NCBI GenBank assembly: GCA_009841615.1
Contig: VXLL01000025.1
Coordinates: 95,208 to 159,207 of the forward strand
DNA: 64,000 nucleotides
Reading direction: 5' to 3'
Origin: Gammaproteobacteria bacterium
GTDB taxonomy: Bacteria > Pseudomonadota > Gammaproteobacteria > Pseudomonadales > Azotimanducaceae
The position numbers were made by a program, and so were the translations under genes. Below, in pieces: positions 34,862 through 44,838 of this stretch; position 1 is the stretch's first letter; each line of letters begins with the position of its first letter. Under the pieces are notes generated by a model, which was not told where the DNA came from, searched no databases, and saw only the letters and a list, made by a program, of their open reading frames with translations.

Positions 34862-36538
34862 ATGAGTGGATTGTCAAAGGGACGCTTTCGTGTTTTGGGG
34901 CTTGTCGGTCTTGGGGTATTTGTAGGTGCTTCAATCTCCGCATTTGTCACGATTGCAATATCGAACAATTTGAATGAAACCAAGGATGTTGTACTTGACG
35001 CAAAAAATTCGGAAGCGGAGCACAGCACAATTCAAACGAGTGAGGTCTCCAGACAAGTAGTAGACGAAAAACACCTGAAAAATCCCCAACGAGATTCATT
35101 TAAGTCTACATCTGGTAACGATCCCAGTGAGACATGGAACACACTGATCAACGACAACGTCGAAGATATCGCACAGCTACGCAGATTCCTGGAGCTAGCT
35201 GAAGAGATGGTGCAAATGGAAGGAATCAGAGTGTTAGGGCGAATATATGACTCTGTCATGGATAGTAGTGTTCGCGATACCATTTTGAAATCTGTCGCCC
35301 AAAGTGCAGCGATGGATGATCCACGAAGCGTTTTTCACGAAGCTATGTTACTGCCGCACGAGGTGCAAGATCTTGTTCTTCCGGAAATTGTTAAGACATG
35401 GGCTGGCACGGATCCGTTGATTGCTTTCGATGCTATATCAAACCTAAACAAGAGTGGGCTACGAGTAAGTCTACAAGAGACTCTCATCGGTGCCTGGGCT
35501 GAGCACGACGCACAAGACATCTTCAATAGCCTGGAACTCCTACCCGAGCGGTTGCGTGCAAAAGCAGAAGAATTAGCGATGCTAGCGATCGCACGCTATT
35601 CCCCGGCAGATGCGGTTCAGTTCTTAGAGAACATGGATGACACGAGTAAGAAACGCGAACTTGCAAGAACGATAGCCGAACATTGGGCGAAGAGTGACAT
35701 CTATGACGCGCTAAATTGGGCAACTTCGTCTCAGTTGTCCGACGAGCGAACTAAATACGACATTCTCTCCATCGTGCTCAGGGAACTCGCGGACAAAGAT
35801 CCTGAGCTAGCGATGCAAACCGCCCTGAACCAACCACTGTATGAGTCTGCTTTTGGATTCGAAAGCGGGTTGGAGGAAGTCGTAGTTGAACAAGTAGCTC
35901 GATATGACCTAGATAAAGCTATTGCTATGTTATCGCAAGTCCGCCCCGGTGATACAAGGATTGACGCGTACAACTCCGTCGGTAAAGAACTGATTCTGAA
36001 CGCGGAGTATGACCGCGCTCTCATGCTTGGACAACAATTACCTGAAGACGAGAGAAAGAAGTATTTAAATACAGTACTTTCGTTGTGGGCTCAAGAAGAA
36101 CCAGACACATTGCTCGCGTCCATGGATAGTATCATTGCAACACCAGAACTTAAACAACAAGCTGCAGGAACTTTATTAGCTCATAATTTCCTCAATGGAG
36201 GCTCTATTCTCGACCAAGATCAAGTAGAGCAATTGCAAGGACTTATGGCAGAAGGAGAACCCACAGTAGTACGGATGGAAATGGGTGATCTCGACGGTGG
36301 GAGTATTTTGCAACGAGCGATTGAGCAAGGAGGAACAGTATTTTTCCCCACAACGCAAGGCACGATTACTTCATCTCAGAATTTTGACCCAGAAGAAATG
36401 CAGAAAAGTCTACAAAAGTCACTAGAAGAGACTTTAGGGACAGTACTTAAAGACGTGAAGGCTGCAGGGGGCAATGTAGAAGTAAAAACAGACGTGAAGA
36501 AAGAGGTGAATAAACCAGAGACAGAAGATTCAGATTAA
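34862..36538 (+). CDS. Membrane-anchored helical-repeat (solenoid) protein, type E (single copy)
   Basis: 558 aa, ATG preceded by AGGAGAG. Member of the same family, anchored by VLGLVGLGVFVGASISAFVTI (about residues 11-33). Repeat units include VKTWAGTDPLIAFDAISNLN, GAWAEHDAQDIFNSLELLPE and EHWAKSDIYDALNWATSSQL. Family signature VARYDLDKAIAMLSQVRPG lies after DPELAMQTALNQPLYES. It differs by a distinct C-terminal tail of ~100 residues (acidic and Lys-rich, with VFFPTTQGTIT and EKSL-type helices) after the shared domain, ending in a highly charged stretch. No partner gene beside it. Could be the ancestral or a specialised member. Confidence 0.83.
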   Translation: MSGLSKGRFRVLGLVGLGVFVGASISAFVTIAISNNLNETKDVVLDAKNSEAEHSTIQTSEVSRQVVDEKHLKNPQRDSFKSTSGNDPSETWNTLINDNVEDIAQLRRFLELAEEMVQMEGIRVLGRIYDSVMDSSVRDTILKSVAQSAAMDDPRSVFHEAMLLPHEVQDLVLPEIVKTWAGTDPLIAFDAISNLNKSGLRVSLQETLIGAWAEHDAQDIFNSLELLPERLRAKAEELAMLAIARYSPADAVQFLENMDDTSKKRELARTIAEHWAKSDIYDALNWATSSQLSDERTKYDILSIVLRELADKDPELAMQTALNQPLYESAFGFESGLEEVVVEQVARYDLDKAIAMLSQVRPGDTRIDAYNSVGKELILNAEYDRALMLGQQLPEDERKKYLNTVLSLWAQEEPDTLLASMDSIIATPELKQQAAGTLLAHNFLNGGSILDQDQVEQLQGLMAEGEPTVVRMEMGDLDGGSILQRAIEQGGTVFFPTTQGTITSSQNFDPEEMQKSLQKSLEETLGTVLKDVKAAGGNVEVKTDVKKEVNKPETEDSD

Positions 36539-36592
36539 GACCGTTGTTTTCGATTGAGTCGGATTCTCTCTCCAAGAACCTTCCTGAGGCAG

Positions 36593-38341
36593 TTATTCTG
36601 CTAATGTCTTGAGAATACCTTTACGAATAGCGCGCTTGTAAATTTTTTCGGATGCGGTTCGTGGTAAGCGCTCATTGCTTATCCAAATGTGTTCAGGTAC
36701 TTTAAATTTCGCTAGATATTCTTGTGCCCATGTTTGAATGTCGTGAGCTGACAGACTTGACTTTGGTTCTACACAGACAACACTTGCAAGTGCTTCCCCA
36801 AGTCTAGGATCTGGGATCCCAAAAACTGTGCATTCAACGATTTCTGGGTGTTCGTACAAAACCGCTTCCACCTCTTGACAGCTGACGTTTTCACCGCCGC
36901 GTAGCACGATATCCTTCTTGCGATCGGTTATGTATACAAAGCCTTCGTCGTCAAGATAGCCAACATCACCTGATTTGACCCAGCCATCGGACATAGATGA
37001 GGCGGTGGCTTCGGGATCGTTCCAATACTCTAAACAGTTCATAATTCCCCAAATACACAACTCTCCCGTTTCTCCTTGCAACAGGTCGTTTCCGTCTTCG
37101 TCAATCGTCTTAATTTTTGTAATGGGAGGTATCGCTTGACCGCAACTTTTTGGTCGCTGTTTGAAAGCATTACCTGTGATATTGGTTGCGAATCCTTGCG
37201 TTTCAGTCATTCCCCAACCCGTGGACTGACCCCCACGAGCGAGTTTTTGATCGATTTGCTTGGAGTGTTCAGGAGCCATCGGAGCTCCGCCCCCACCAGC
37301 TGTTTGTAGAGAACTTAGGTCAAATTTTTCAAGATGAGGAGATTGCGTGAGTTCCCAAGACATGGTCGGTACGCCGTTGAACGCAGTGATTTTTTCGTCT
37401 TGAATAATCCGAAGTGCTTCGACTACATCCCATTTGTACATGCCGACAAGCTTTCTTCCTCCACGAAAGGAAGTCAGCATTTGGACTGCGAGTCCAGTGA
37501 CGTGAAACAACGGCACAGTAAGAATACTAGCGGGTTTAATCGCATCCTCCGTAGATGAGTTTGAACCAAAGAATCGTTCTCGAGGATCCGGGCCACTCAT
37601 GGTTTCGCCCTGTCCCTGGTGCTCTCTCTTGATCTGCGCTGCCCGCCAGTTGATTATGGCTCCCGCTTCCCATCCCAACAATGCATGTGTCAGAGCTTGA
37701 TGGCTTGAAAGAACACCTTTTGGAGTTGCAGTAGAACCCGAGGTATACAGTAACGTAGCGGGAAGTGCGGAGGGAACATGTAAATTGGGCATTTCATCGG
37801 ACGCAGCAGCAATCCAATCTTGCCATTCGATAGTATTGGGTTGATCCCCTGCTCGTACGGTGATAACCGTAAGTCCTAAATCATCGATGAAGTCCTTGAT
37901 TCTGGTGTGTCTTTCGCTATCAACAATGAGGATTGATAAACCGCTGTCATTGATCGCATGGCACATTTCGGTAGAGGTCCACCACGCGTTGAGCGCGGTA
38001 GCGATACCACCAACAGCCGTAATTCCCATAAAAGCCCAGATCCATTCCGGATAGTTTCGAAGTGAAATTCCGACTCGATCTCCGAATTGAAAATCAGAAT
38101 TTAGCAGTGTGTTCGCAACTTTAGCGGCGATTCGCCAAGCCTCAGCATAGGTAAATCGTTCATTCTGAAACACATAGAAGTCGTCTTGTGCGTGTTCTAG
38201 TCCGAAACGATAGATTTCCAAGAGATTTTGCGGTGCATATTTGAAGCCAATAAAATCAGTCCCACGAACTGTTATTGTCGTTGTCTCATAGGGTTCACCG
38301 GGTGCTGTTATTTCGGCGATAGCCGTTTCGTAGTAGTTCAC
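36593..38341 (-). CDS. AMP-forming acyl-CoA ligase
   Basis: About 582 aa from GTG 38341 (GGAGA ten nt upstream; N-terminus VNYYETAIAEITAPGEPYE fits relatives). A TTG at 38425 would add 28 residues that look unrelated. Class I adenylate-forming enzyme, activating a carboxylic acid as acyl-AMP then acyl-CoA. Motifs: LLYTSGSTATPKGVLSSH (A3), GWGMTETQG (A5), VKSGDVGYLDDEGFVYITDR (A7-A8), KKDIVLRGGENVS, and RTASEKIYKRAIR with the C-terminal Lys (A10). Substrate not inferable; medium/long-chain fatty or aromatic acids are possible. Convergent with the type E solenoid gene, stop codons 54 nt apart. Confidence 0.9.
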   Translation of the reverse strand: MNYYETAIAEITAPGEPYETTTITVRGTDFIGFKYAPQNLLEIYRFGLEHAQDDFYVFQNERFTYAEAWRIAAKVANTLLNSDFQFGDRVGISLRNYPEWIWAFMGITAVGGIATALNAWWTSTEMCHAINDSGLSILIVDSERHTRIKDFIDDLGLTVITVRAGDQPNTIEWQDWIAAASDEMPNLHVPSALPATLLYTSGSTATPKGVLSSHQALTHALLGWEAGAIINWRAAQIKREHQGQGETMSGPDPRERFFGSNSSTEDAIKPASILTVPLFHVTGLAVQMLTSFRGGRKLVGMYKWDVVEALRIIQDEKITAFNGVPTMSWELTQSPHLEKFDLSSLQTAGGGGAPMAPEHSKQIDQKLARGGQSTGWGMTETQGFATNITGNAFKQRPKSCGQAIPPITKIKTIDEDGNDLLQGETGELCIWGIMNCLEYWNDPEATASSMSDGWVKSGDVGYLDDEGFVYITDRKKDIVLRGGENVSCQEVEAVLYEHPEIVECTVFGIPDPRLGEALASVVCVEPKSSLSAHDIQTWAQEYLAKFKVPEHIWISNERLPRTASEKIYKRAIRKGILKTLAE

Positions 38342-38581
38342 AGACGTGTCTCCATGGCACAAAATTTTACGAAGGATGACATGGAATTCGGGAGGGTAAA
38401 TATCGCTCAATCGTTTGTCGAACAAGACAGTCTAATCATTTTTGAAAGACGATGTTGCGCAAAACACATTTTCACTATGAAAACGAAATATCTGTTCTAA
38501 AAGACTGATACATATGGAAATAGAAGGAACAGATAATACTCTAGAATACTTGCGGTAGAGAAGAGTGAAAGTTAGTTTACC

Positions 38582-40240
38582 ATGGAGATGACTTCAACAG
38601 GCAAGAGATCAAGCGCTGTTGATTCCTCTCCGAAGGTTCCTCGGATCAATGAAGGAATACCTTCGGCTGACTACTACGCAAACAACGTATGTCAGTTGTT
38701 GAGGTTTGTAGTGGACCGTTATAGCGATCTGCTCAATAAGGAAGAGCTGAGATTCTCGACGTCTGTCTTGGACCTGTCGGTTGACGCACAACGGTTGTAT
38801 GCACGCATTCTGAGCCGTCGCGGACCAATTTTCCTCGTAGCGCAGTTCGTGTATCGCGAGGTGAAACATGTTGCGAGCGCTTTTGACGAGTTAGAACGAA
38901 ACCAACTCATCAAACGTAACGCTGAAGTGCCAACCGAGTTGCTTTTACAGAAATTAACACTCAGACAACTTCGGGAAATCTTTGAACTCCAAGAATTCAA
39001 GGGATCTAAACTCGCGTTGGCGTCTAAGATTCAAGACACGCATGAAGAAGAGAACATTTTTGAACGAATTCGTCTGGGACTTCCATGGTTTGAATTAGAT
39101 CAGACCGATCGAATCGCAACCTTCTCGCTACTGTTTTTTGGGGATCGCTACCAGGATCTAAGCACGTTCGTTGTCCATGACCTTGGGATCCTGCGTCTTG
39201 AACAATACACCCTAGACTCAAAGAATCGACAGTTCAAGAGTAGACAGGACATTGACTGTTATTTAGATTGGTGGGCTCTCTCTGAGCGCATGACCGAGGA
39301 AGAACCTCTAGAAACTGAGCAATTGATTGAATCGATCCATCGTTTGAAGTCATCAAGTACGAACCGAACGTTGGAGCGTCAAAGATCAAAGTTGCTCAAT
39401 AGGATTGGACGTGAGCTCGAAAGGCGAGGGGAGCTGTTGCAATCTCTTCTGGCTTACCAACACTCATCTGTGCATCCTGCACGTGAACGACAGATGCGTG
39501 TGTTTCATCGACTTGACCAAATTTTCGAAATGGAAGAACTTCGAACGGAGATAACCGAAAAGCCATGGACGATCGAAGAGAAGCTATTCGCTACAAAATT
39601 CAAACGAAAATCACAACTCGATGTTAAATATAATACAAATGAACAGGTATTAATCGATTCTTCTAAAGACAACATAGAAATTTTTGCATGTAGCGAATTT
39701 GAAGCACGCGGTTGGGCTGCTTGGCATTTAGAAAATCAATTTCCCTCAGCCCTTTTTGGTCTGTCCTATTGGGATTGGGTCTATGCACCTGTTCCAGAGG
39801 CATTCGTGAACCCGTTTCAGATCGGACCACGTGATCTATATACACCCGAATTTTTCGCCGTTCGGCGTGATCTCTGTGTCGATCCGTTAATGGATTCGAT
39901 GCCCCTAGCCCAAAGACTGGAGCAGACATTTGAACAAAAATTTGGCATCTCAAATCCGTTGGTGAATTGGAAGATTTTCGATAAATCAGTGTTGGAAATT
40001 GTTGTTCGGTGTATGGACGAAGAATCGATCCGAAAACTCCTTCAGTTGATACAACCCGATCTCAGACAAATGCGATCCGGCTTTCCTGACCTATTTGTAG
40101 TTAAACCTGACGATACTTTTGAGTTTATTGAGGTGAAAGGACCTACAGATCAAGTGCGACCTAATCAACATATTTGGCTTCAAGCATTGGCATCTAATGA
40201 ACTGCCATGCAGCGTTCTAAAGTACATAGCAGTCGCGTGA
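38582..40240 (+). CDS. FAN1-like VRR-NUC structure-specific nuclease
   Basis: 552 aa. C-terminal VRR-NUC domain with the PD-(D/E)XK-type active site: SGFPDLFVVKPDD (Asp503), FEFIEVKGPTDQ (Glu517, Lys519), then RPNQHIWLQAL. The long N-terminal and middle part is helical, with two winged-helix/TPR-like regions around LSVDAQRLYARILSRRGPIF and LDQIFEMEELRTEI, as in bacterial FAN1 homologues. Known FAN1 proteins cut branched DNA and unhook interstrand crosslinks. It overlaps the helicase gene by 4 nt (stop TGA/GTG), so the two are likely translated together and act together in DNA repair. Confidence 0.88.
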   Translation: MEMTSTGKRSSAVDSSPKVPRINEGIPSADYYANNVCQLLRFVVDRYSDLLNKEELRFSTSVLDLSVDAQRLYARILSRRGPIFLVAQFVYREVKHVASAFDELERNQLIKRNAEVPTELLLQKLTLRQLREIFELQEFKGSKLALASKIQDTHEEENIFERIRLGLPWFELDQTDRIATFSLLFFGDRYQDLSTFVVHDLGILRLEQYTLDSKNRQFKSRQDIDCYLDWWALSERMTEEEPLETEQLIESIHRLKSSSTNRTLERQRSKLLNRIGRELERRGELLQSLLAYQHSSVHPARERQMRVFHRLDQIFEMEELRTEITEKPWTIEEKLFATKFKRKSQLDVKYNTNEQVLIDSSKDNIEIFACSEFEARGWAAWHLENQFPSALFGLSYWDWVYAPVPEAFVNPFQIGPRDLYTPEFFAVRRDLCVDPLMDSMPLAQRLEQTFEQKFGISNPLVNWKIFDKSVLEIVVRCMDEESIRKLLQLIQPDLRQMRSGFPDLFVVKPDDTFEFIEVKGPTDQVRPNQHIWLQALASNELPCSVLKYIAVA

Positions 40241-42576
40241 AGCTTTCGATAGGGGTTTCAGAACTCGCAACGTTCGTGCATCGTCGAGGTGATATCAACT
40301 ATCGTTTCGATGAGTCAACCCAGATGCACGAAGGGATCAGAGCACAGCAGCAATATCAAGAACAACAACTCAAAGAGTTGCAACACTATAGTCGGGAACA
40401 CCATCTCTCTCGACAGTTTGTACACGAGGAACTGCAGTTAAATGTGTCCGGTCGTGCCGACGGAGTACTTCTGAATCCAACAATTCTGGTCGAAGAGGTC
40501 AAAACGACACGCAAACCGTTTGATGAATTGTTTCAAAGTCGCGGTACCGAGCATGTCGCGCAAGCACGCCTGTACGCCGCGATGCTTTTGACCGAAGAAA
40601 CAGAAGTCCGAGATTGCGAAGTTAAAGTGACTTACGTTCATCCTGACACACTATCGACCAAGCCGTTTACAGAGACTGTCGACAGAGATGAGCTGAATCG
40701 ATTTTTCATTGGTACTTGTACCCATTTTGCCTCATTCGTGCTCGAGGTAATGCAGCGGATTGAACGTCGTAATACACTGGCAACAACACAAGAAATTCCT
40801 TTTACAACAGTTGCGGAAGAGCAAAGAAACCTAGCCCGTCGCGTTTATATGTCAATTCGGGATCGTGAAGATCTCATGTTTGAAGCGCCCACCGGTACCG
40901 GTAAGACGATCGCGACTCTATATCCAGTAATGAAAGCAATGGGATCGAGTCTGTTAGATCGGGTCATATATACGACGGCACGCACGACTGGGCAGCGAGT
41001 AGTACACGACACGATGAAAGCACTGAGCGCGAGCAACGAACATATACGCTCGATTGTGATCACAGCGAAAGATCGAATTTGCTTCACTCCTGGTGCTACT
41101 TGTGCACCGGAAAACTGTGAGTTTGCTCAAGGACACTTCGATAGGGTCCAAGAAGCTCGGAAGGACTTGTTGGTGCATTCGACCATCGATCAGAAACTAG
41201 TCGAACTCGTCGCACGATCGCACAGAGTTTGCCCGTTTGAATTGTCGCTTGACACAGCTGAATGGTGCGACGTCGTTGTGGGTGACTACAACTATGTGTT
41301 CGATCCGTTCGTCGCGCTTCAACGCTTACATTCAAGGTTGTTTAAGCGAGTAGGAGTACTTGTTGACGAAGCACATCGACTAGGTAGCCGCGTTGCTGAT
41401 ATGCTCTCCGCCGAACTAAACTTGGAGCTCCTTAAAAGCGTAGATTCCGAGTGTCCGCTACAGAATATTCGTTCGATCACTAAGAAACTGATTCGATGGT
41501 TCGAAGATACTGCAAGTAGCTCGCTATCGAGCGAGGAAGAGTTTGAGATTTCGGTTGTGGACGAGAAATTCTGGCAGATAATCGAAGCATTTATCGTAGC
41601 GTGCGAAGATGTCGACATGGAGTCGATCAATGAATCGGTGTTTCGGTGTTGGTCAGCAGTGTTGCGCATGCATGATGCGAGAACCCGCTACGACTCGGAG
41701 TCCTATATCTGTTTGATGCGTCGTGAGGAAGAGGATTTAACCTTAGTCTTACGCTGTATTGCCCCAGGATCATGGATTCGAGCGACTCTTAAAGAGTATT
41801 CTGGCAGCGTTCGGTTCTCTGGTACTCTATCGCCCGCTAAGGTTTTTGAAGAAAGCCACGGAGTGTCAGGACCATTTGTGCGGGCACAGAGTAAACCAGA
41901 CTCTTACCGCTTTGGAGTGATGCTCGTACCAGATATCTCTACTTATTGGAACGATCGTGAGAGAAGTATTGATGAAATTGTTAAAGTGATAGAAGATGTC
42001 AGATCTTCCGCGACCGGAAACTGGCTCGTTGCTTTCCCGTCGTTCGAGTATCTAGAACGTGTTTTTGATGCGGTTCAAAGTGAAGACGATGACATACTGA
42101 AACAACAAGCCAGCATGTCCGTCGAGGAGCGAGCAGAATTCATCGAATGGATGAACGAACCAAACGCTCGAATTGGACTGACAGTGATGGGTGGTGTATT
42201 CACAGAATCTGTGGATTTTGAACCTTCAGCTCTGGCTGGCGTTGTCGTCGTTGGTCCAAGTATCCCACCTTCATCACTAGAGTTAGACAAACTACGGGAT
42301 TCAACCGAGCTTGGATTTGAGCTTGCCTATAGGCAACCAGCAATGACGAGAGTTGTTCAAGCAGCTGGAAGAGTCGTACGACACGCCACTGATCGAGGCG
42401 TAATCATCTTGCTAGATCCTCGCTTTACACGTATCGAATATCAACAATACTTTCCCATGCACTGGCAAGCGCAAATTGTGAGAATTGGTCAGATTCGCCA
42501 TGCTCTTGATCAGTTCTGGGGTGGGGAGTCGGTTTCGACTTCGTTGGTTCAGACACGATCCGAAATTTCTATGTAA
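40237..42576 (+). CDS. XPD/DinG-like Fe-S helicase with N-terminal PD-(D/E)XK domain
   Basis: 779 aa from GTG 40237, in a GTGA overlap with the nuclease gene; ATG 40207 would add ten residues. N-terminal Cas4/RecB-like segment with GRADGVLL (Asp75) and LVEEVKTTRK (Glu87, Lys89). Helicase core: Walker A FEAPTGTGKTIATLYP (residues 217-224), Cys282, Cys289, Cys294 and Cys332 for a 4Fe-4S cluster, DEAH box LVDEAHRLGSR (377-380), and late RVVQAAGRVVRHATDRG (motif VI). Expected 5'-3' DNA helicase. Pairing with a VRR-NUC gene recurs in gammaproteobacteria, supporting a crosslink or stalled-fork repair role. Confidence 0.88.
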   Translation: MKLSIGVSELATFVHRRGDINYRFDESTQMHEGIRAQQQYQEQQLKELQHYSREHHLSRQFVHEELQLNVSGRADGVLLNPTILVEEVKTTRKPFDELFQSRGTEHVAQARLYAAMLLTEETEVRDCEVKVTYVHPDTLSTKPFTETVDRDELNRFFIGTCTHFASFVLEVMQRIERRNTLATTQEIPFTTVAEEQRNLARRVYMSIRDREDLMFEAPTGTGKTIATLYPVMKAMGSSLLDRVIYTTARTTGQRVVHDTMKALSASNEHIRSIVITAKDRICFTPGATCAPENCEFAQGHFDRVQEARKDLLVHSTIDQKLVELVARSHRVCPFELSLDTAEWCDVVVGDYNYVFDPFVALQRLHSRLFKRVGVLVDEAHRLGSRVADMLSAELNLELLKSVDSECPLQNIRSITKKLIRWFEDTASSSLSSEEEFEISVVDEKFWQIIEAFIVACEDVDMESINESVFRCWSAVLRMHDARTRYDSESYICLMRREEEDLTLVLRCIAPGSWIRATLKEYSGSVRFSGTLSPAKVFEESHGVSGPFVRAQSKPDSYRFGVMLVPDISTYWNDRERSIDEIVKVIEDVRSSATGNWLVAFPSFEYLERVFDAVQSEDDDILKQQASMSVEERAEFIEWMNEPNARIGLTVMGGVFTESVDFEPSALAGVVVVGPSIPPSSLELDKLRDSTELGFELAYRQPAMTRVVQAAGRVVRHATDRGVIILLDPRFTRIEYQQYFPMHWQAQIVRIGQIRHALDQFWGGESVSTSLVQTRSEISM

Positions 42577-42870
42577 TACTCTTCTCTAGACTTCAATCTT
42601 CGGCAACAATCGAGACCGTGGGTACATCGAGAATTTTCGATTTAGCAAACATTTCTCGCGTGCATTCCCAAAGTTTATCGAGCGTCTTCTGCACTCACAC
42701 TAGATGTCCGTCTACTACTAAACCCGTTGGCTACGACAATTCTTTGTGAGAGCTACTAGCTCTTTATACACTAAACTCAGCGTTTCTTTCACCTTCACCG
42801 GCACTAATTTGTGCTTCACGGCCTCACCAAATCGCAGTAGAATTAGAGATAACGCTACCGAAAGCCCCCT
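42577..42870. promoter_or_regulatory. Intergenic region before the plus-strand solenoid block
   Basis: 294 nt without a supported gene, between the helicase and the type C gene. A GTAGAATTAGAGAT element ending about 30 nt before the C start is repeated in similar form (CTAGAATTAGCTAT) before C' at 47171. It may be a shared -10 promoter element (TAGAAT) for both modules. A matching -35 was not placed with confidence. Confidence 0.35.
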
Positions 42871-44739
42871 ATGAACAAACTAGTTGTACGCGTCTTAGTT
42901 TTTATCTCCAGCTTAACACTTGGATTCGTGATCGTTTGGGGAGTTTTGTTGCTGTGGAAGGATGGCAGAAGCAATCAGCCGGTTCAAGGGACTAGACCAG
43001 TAGATTCCAACTCCTTTCAGTCCGCAGACAACACTACAAGTTCAACAACATCACAATTGACCGGATCTGATCAATTACCAGATCGCATCACTGATCTAAA
43101 CATTCCTTTCCATCGGTTCTATCAAAAAGAAGCAATTACTTCTTGGGTCAGGGAATTAGACCAAGATCAAATTTTGAGTTGGCTTGAACAATCCGTTGAA
43201 GTAGATTGGGATGTGTCGAAATTTGTTCGTACTGAATTTCAAAAGAAACTGATTCAAAAACTGTCCCAGAATGATCCAAGTCTGGCACTCAAATTTGCCT
43301 TAGAAAGACATGAACCAATGCGCTCAACATTGGGTTCAGTAGTGTTCTTCGAGTGGGCAATTCGTGATCTTAGTGGAGCGATCGAAAAAGCTAAAACACT
43401 TGAGTCATTGGACCGTTATTGGATACTACATAGCATCTTTCAGTCCCAAGACAGTATTACTCACGAGCGCCAGCGAGAAATCTCTATAGAGCTCGGGGAT
43501 GAAGAGTACTATCTTGAGTTTTATTTTCAATCGATCCTAGCAAACGAGTCCGATGCCCCTAGAGATCTGTGGTATGAAGTCGTAGAACTTGTGACCTGGG
43601 AAAACGTCGAACACTTTGATGTATTCGAAGAAATTGCTTCCGCGTACGTGAGTGAAGCTGGGCTAGAAGTATTTGGAGAAGTCATAACATCTATCACCGA
43701 TGAAGACATTCGTGGCGCGCTGGCTATAGACGTGATGCGAGCTTTCATCGATACGGCAGAGCGTTCGGCAGAAGCATTTGAGTATTTGCTCAGTCTCGAA
43801 GAACAATTCCCGCGAAGAGAAGTAATTCTCGAACAGATTATTCGTAATTGGGCGAGGCTAGATCCAATTTCGGTTTTGCGTCGATCAGAGACTCTGCTAC
43901 CCAGTGGTTTTAGAGACAGAATGTTATCGCACGGATATTCCCAACGCGCTCGGAGCGAGCCAGAACACGCGCTCGAAAACTTAGCTGAAATTCCACCGAA
44001 ATATCGAACTAACTCTGCTAAAGCAGCTATTAGTGCGCTAACTGAAACGGCACCGTCCGAAGCAACCAACTTTGTTTTGCAAATGATAGAAGACGAATTG
44101 CAACAACAATTGGCTATTACCCTGGTCAACAGTTGGAGCAATCACGATCTCACTGCAACAATGAACTGGGTATTGAGTTTAGCCAGCGATGAACCGTTGC
44201 GCGATATTTTGTTAAAGCCTCTTGCCGATTCTGTATTTGACACGGACCCGCAACTCGCCTTCGAAATAGCTTCACAACAGTCTTTAAAGCAATGGGGTTG
44301 GAAGATGCGCGGATACGAGGTTGATATTCTGAGGCAAATTGCACGATCGGACATTGAGAGTGCGTTGGAACTTTTGGCACAGGTTCGTGAAGAGACTAAG
44401 TTTGCAGCCTATGTTCAAATTGCCAGAGAATTGATTATTGATGGAGATAGTCAAAGAGCTGCGCATCTAGCAAGAGACTTATCGGAATCAGAACAACTTG
44501 AGTACTTTGTGCAAGTAGTGGGGCATTGGACAGAAGAAGACATGCATGGATTGATGAACAGTATCGATCAAATCGATTTGCCGGAGGCTCGTTCATGGAC
44601 GGTGATGTTCATGATGCAAATGAATGAACATTCAAAGGAACTGAATGATGAAGAAATTCAATCTCTACATCAACACCTCACTGAAGCGCACAAGGAACTG
44701 GTGGAAAATGATCAAATTCCAATTCATATTAGTTTCTAG
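42871..44739 (+). CDS. Membrane-anchored helical-repeat (solenoid) protein, type C
   Basis: 622 aa. Anchor RVLVFISSLTLGFVIVWGVLLLW (about residues 7-29), Ser/Thr/Gln-rich linker, then helical repeats. Shared with C': DQILSWLEQS, FE(W/T)A(I/T)(R/N)DL, FYFQS, DEPLRD, LA(S/T)DPQLAFE or DPRLAFE, and SESEQLE. Examples of units: IRNWARLDPISVLRRSETL and NSWSNHDLTATMNWVLSL. Family signature IARSDIESALELLAQVREE. Acidic overall (many E/D). Type D follows 99 nt downstream. Function unknown. Confidence 0.85.
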   Translation: MNKLVVRVLVFISSLTLGFVIVWGVLLLWKDGRSNQPVQGTRPVDSNSFQSADNTTSSTTSQLTGSDQLPDRITDLNIPFHRFYQKEAITSWVRELDQDQILSWLEQSVEVDWDVSKFVRTEFQKKLIQKLSQNDPSLALKFALERHEPMRSTLGSVVFFEWAIRDLSGAIEKAKTLESLDRYWILHSIFQSQDSITHERQREISIELGDEEYYLEFYFQSILANESDAPRDLWYEVVELVTWENVEHFDVFEEIASAYVSEAGLEVFGEVITSITDEDIRGALAIDVMRAFIDTAERSAEAFEYLLSLEEQFPRREVILEQIIRNWARLDPISVLRRSETLLPSGFRDRMLSHGYSQRARSEPEHALENLAEIPPKYRTNSAKAAISALTETAPSEATNFVLQMIEDELQQQLAITLVNSWSNHDLTATMNWVLSLASDEPLRDILLKPLADSVFDTDPQLAFEIASQQSLKQWGWKMRGYEVDILRQIARSDIESALELLAQVREETKFAAYVQIARELIIDGDSQRAAHLARDLSESEQLEYFVQVVGHWTEEDMHGLMNSIDQIDLPEARSWTVMFMMQMNEHSKELNDEEIQSLHQHLTEAHKELVENDQIPIHISF

Positions 44740-44838
44740 GGACTTTCGGTCTTGGGTTAGAGATAGAACCGACGAGTCGAGTAGAGTCATGTCAGTTTTT
44801 CTTATTTGTTTTTCGTGGGGTTGCACTCGTAGACTACA

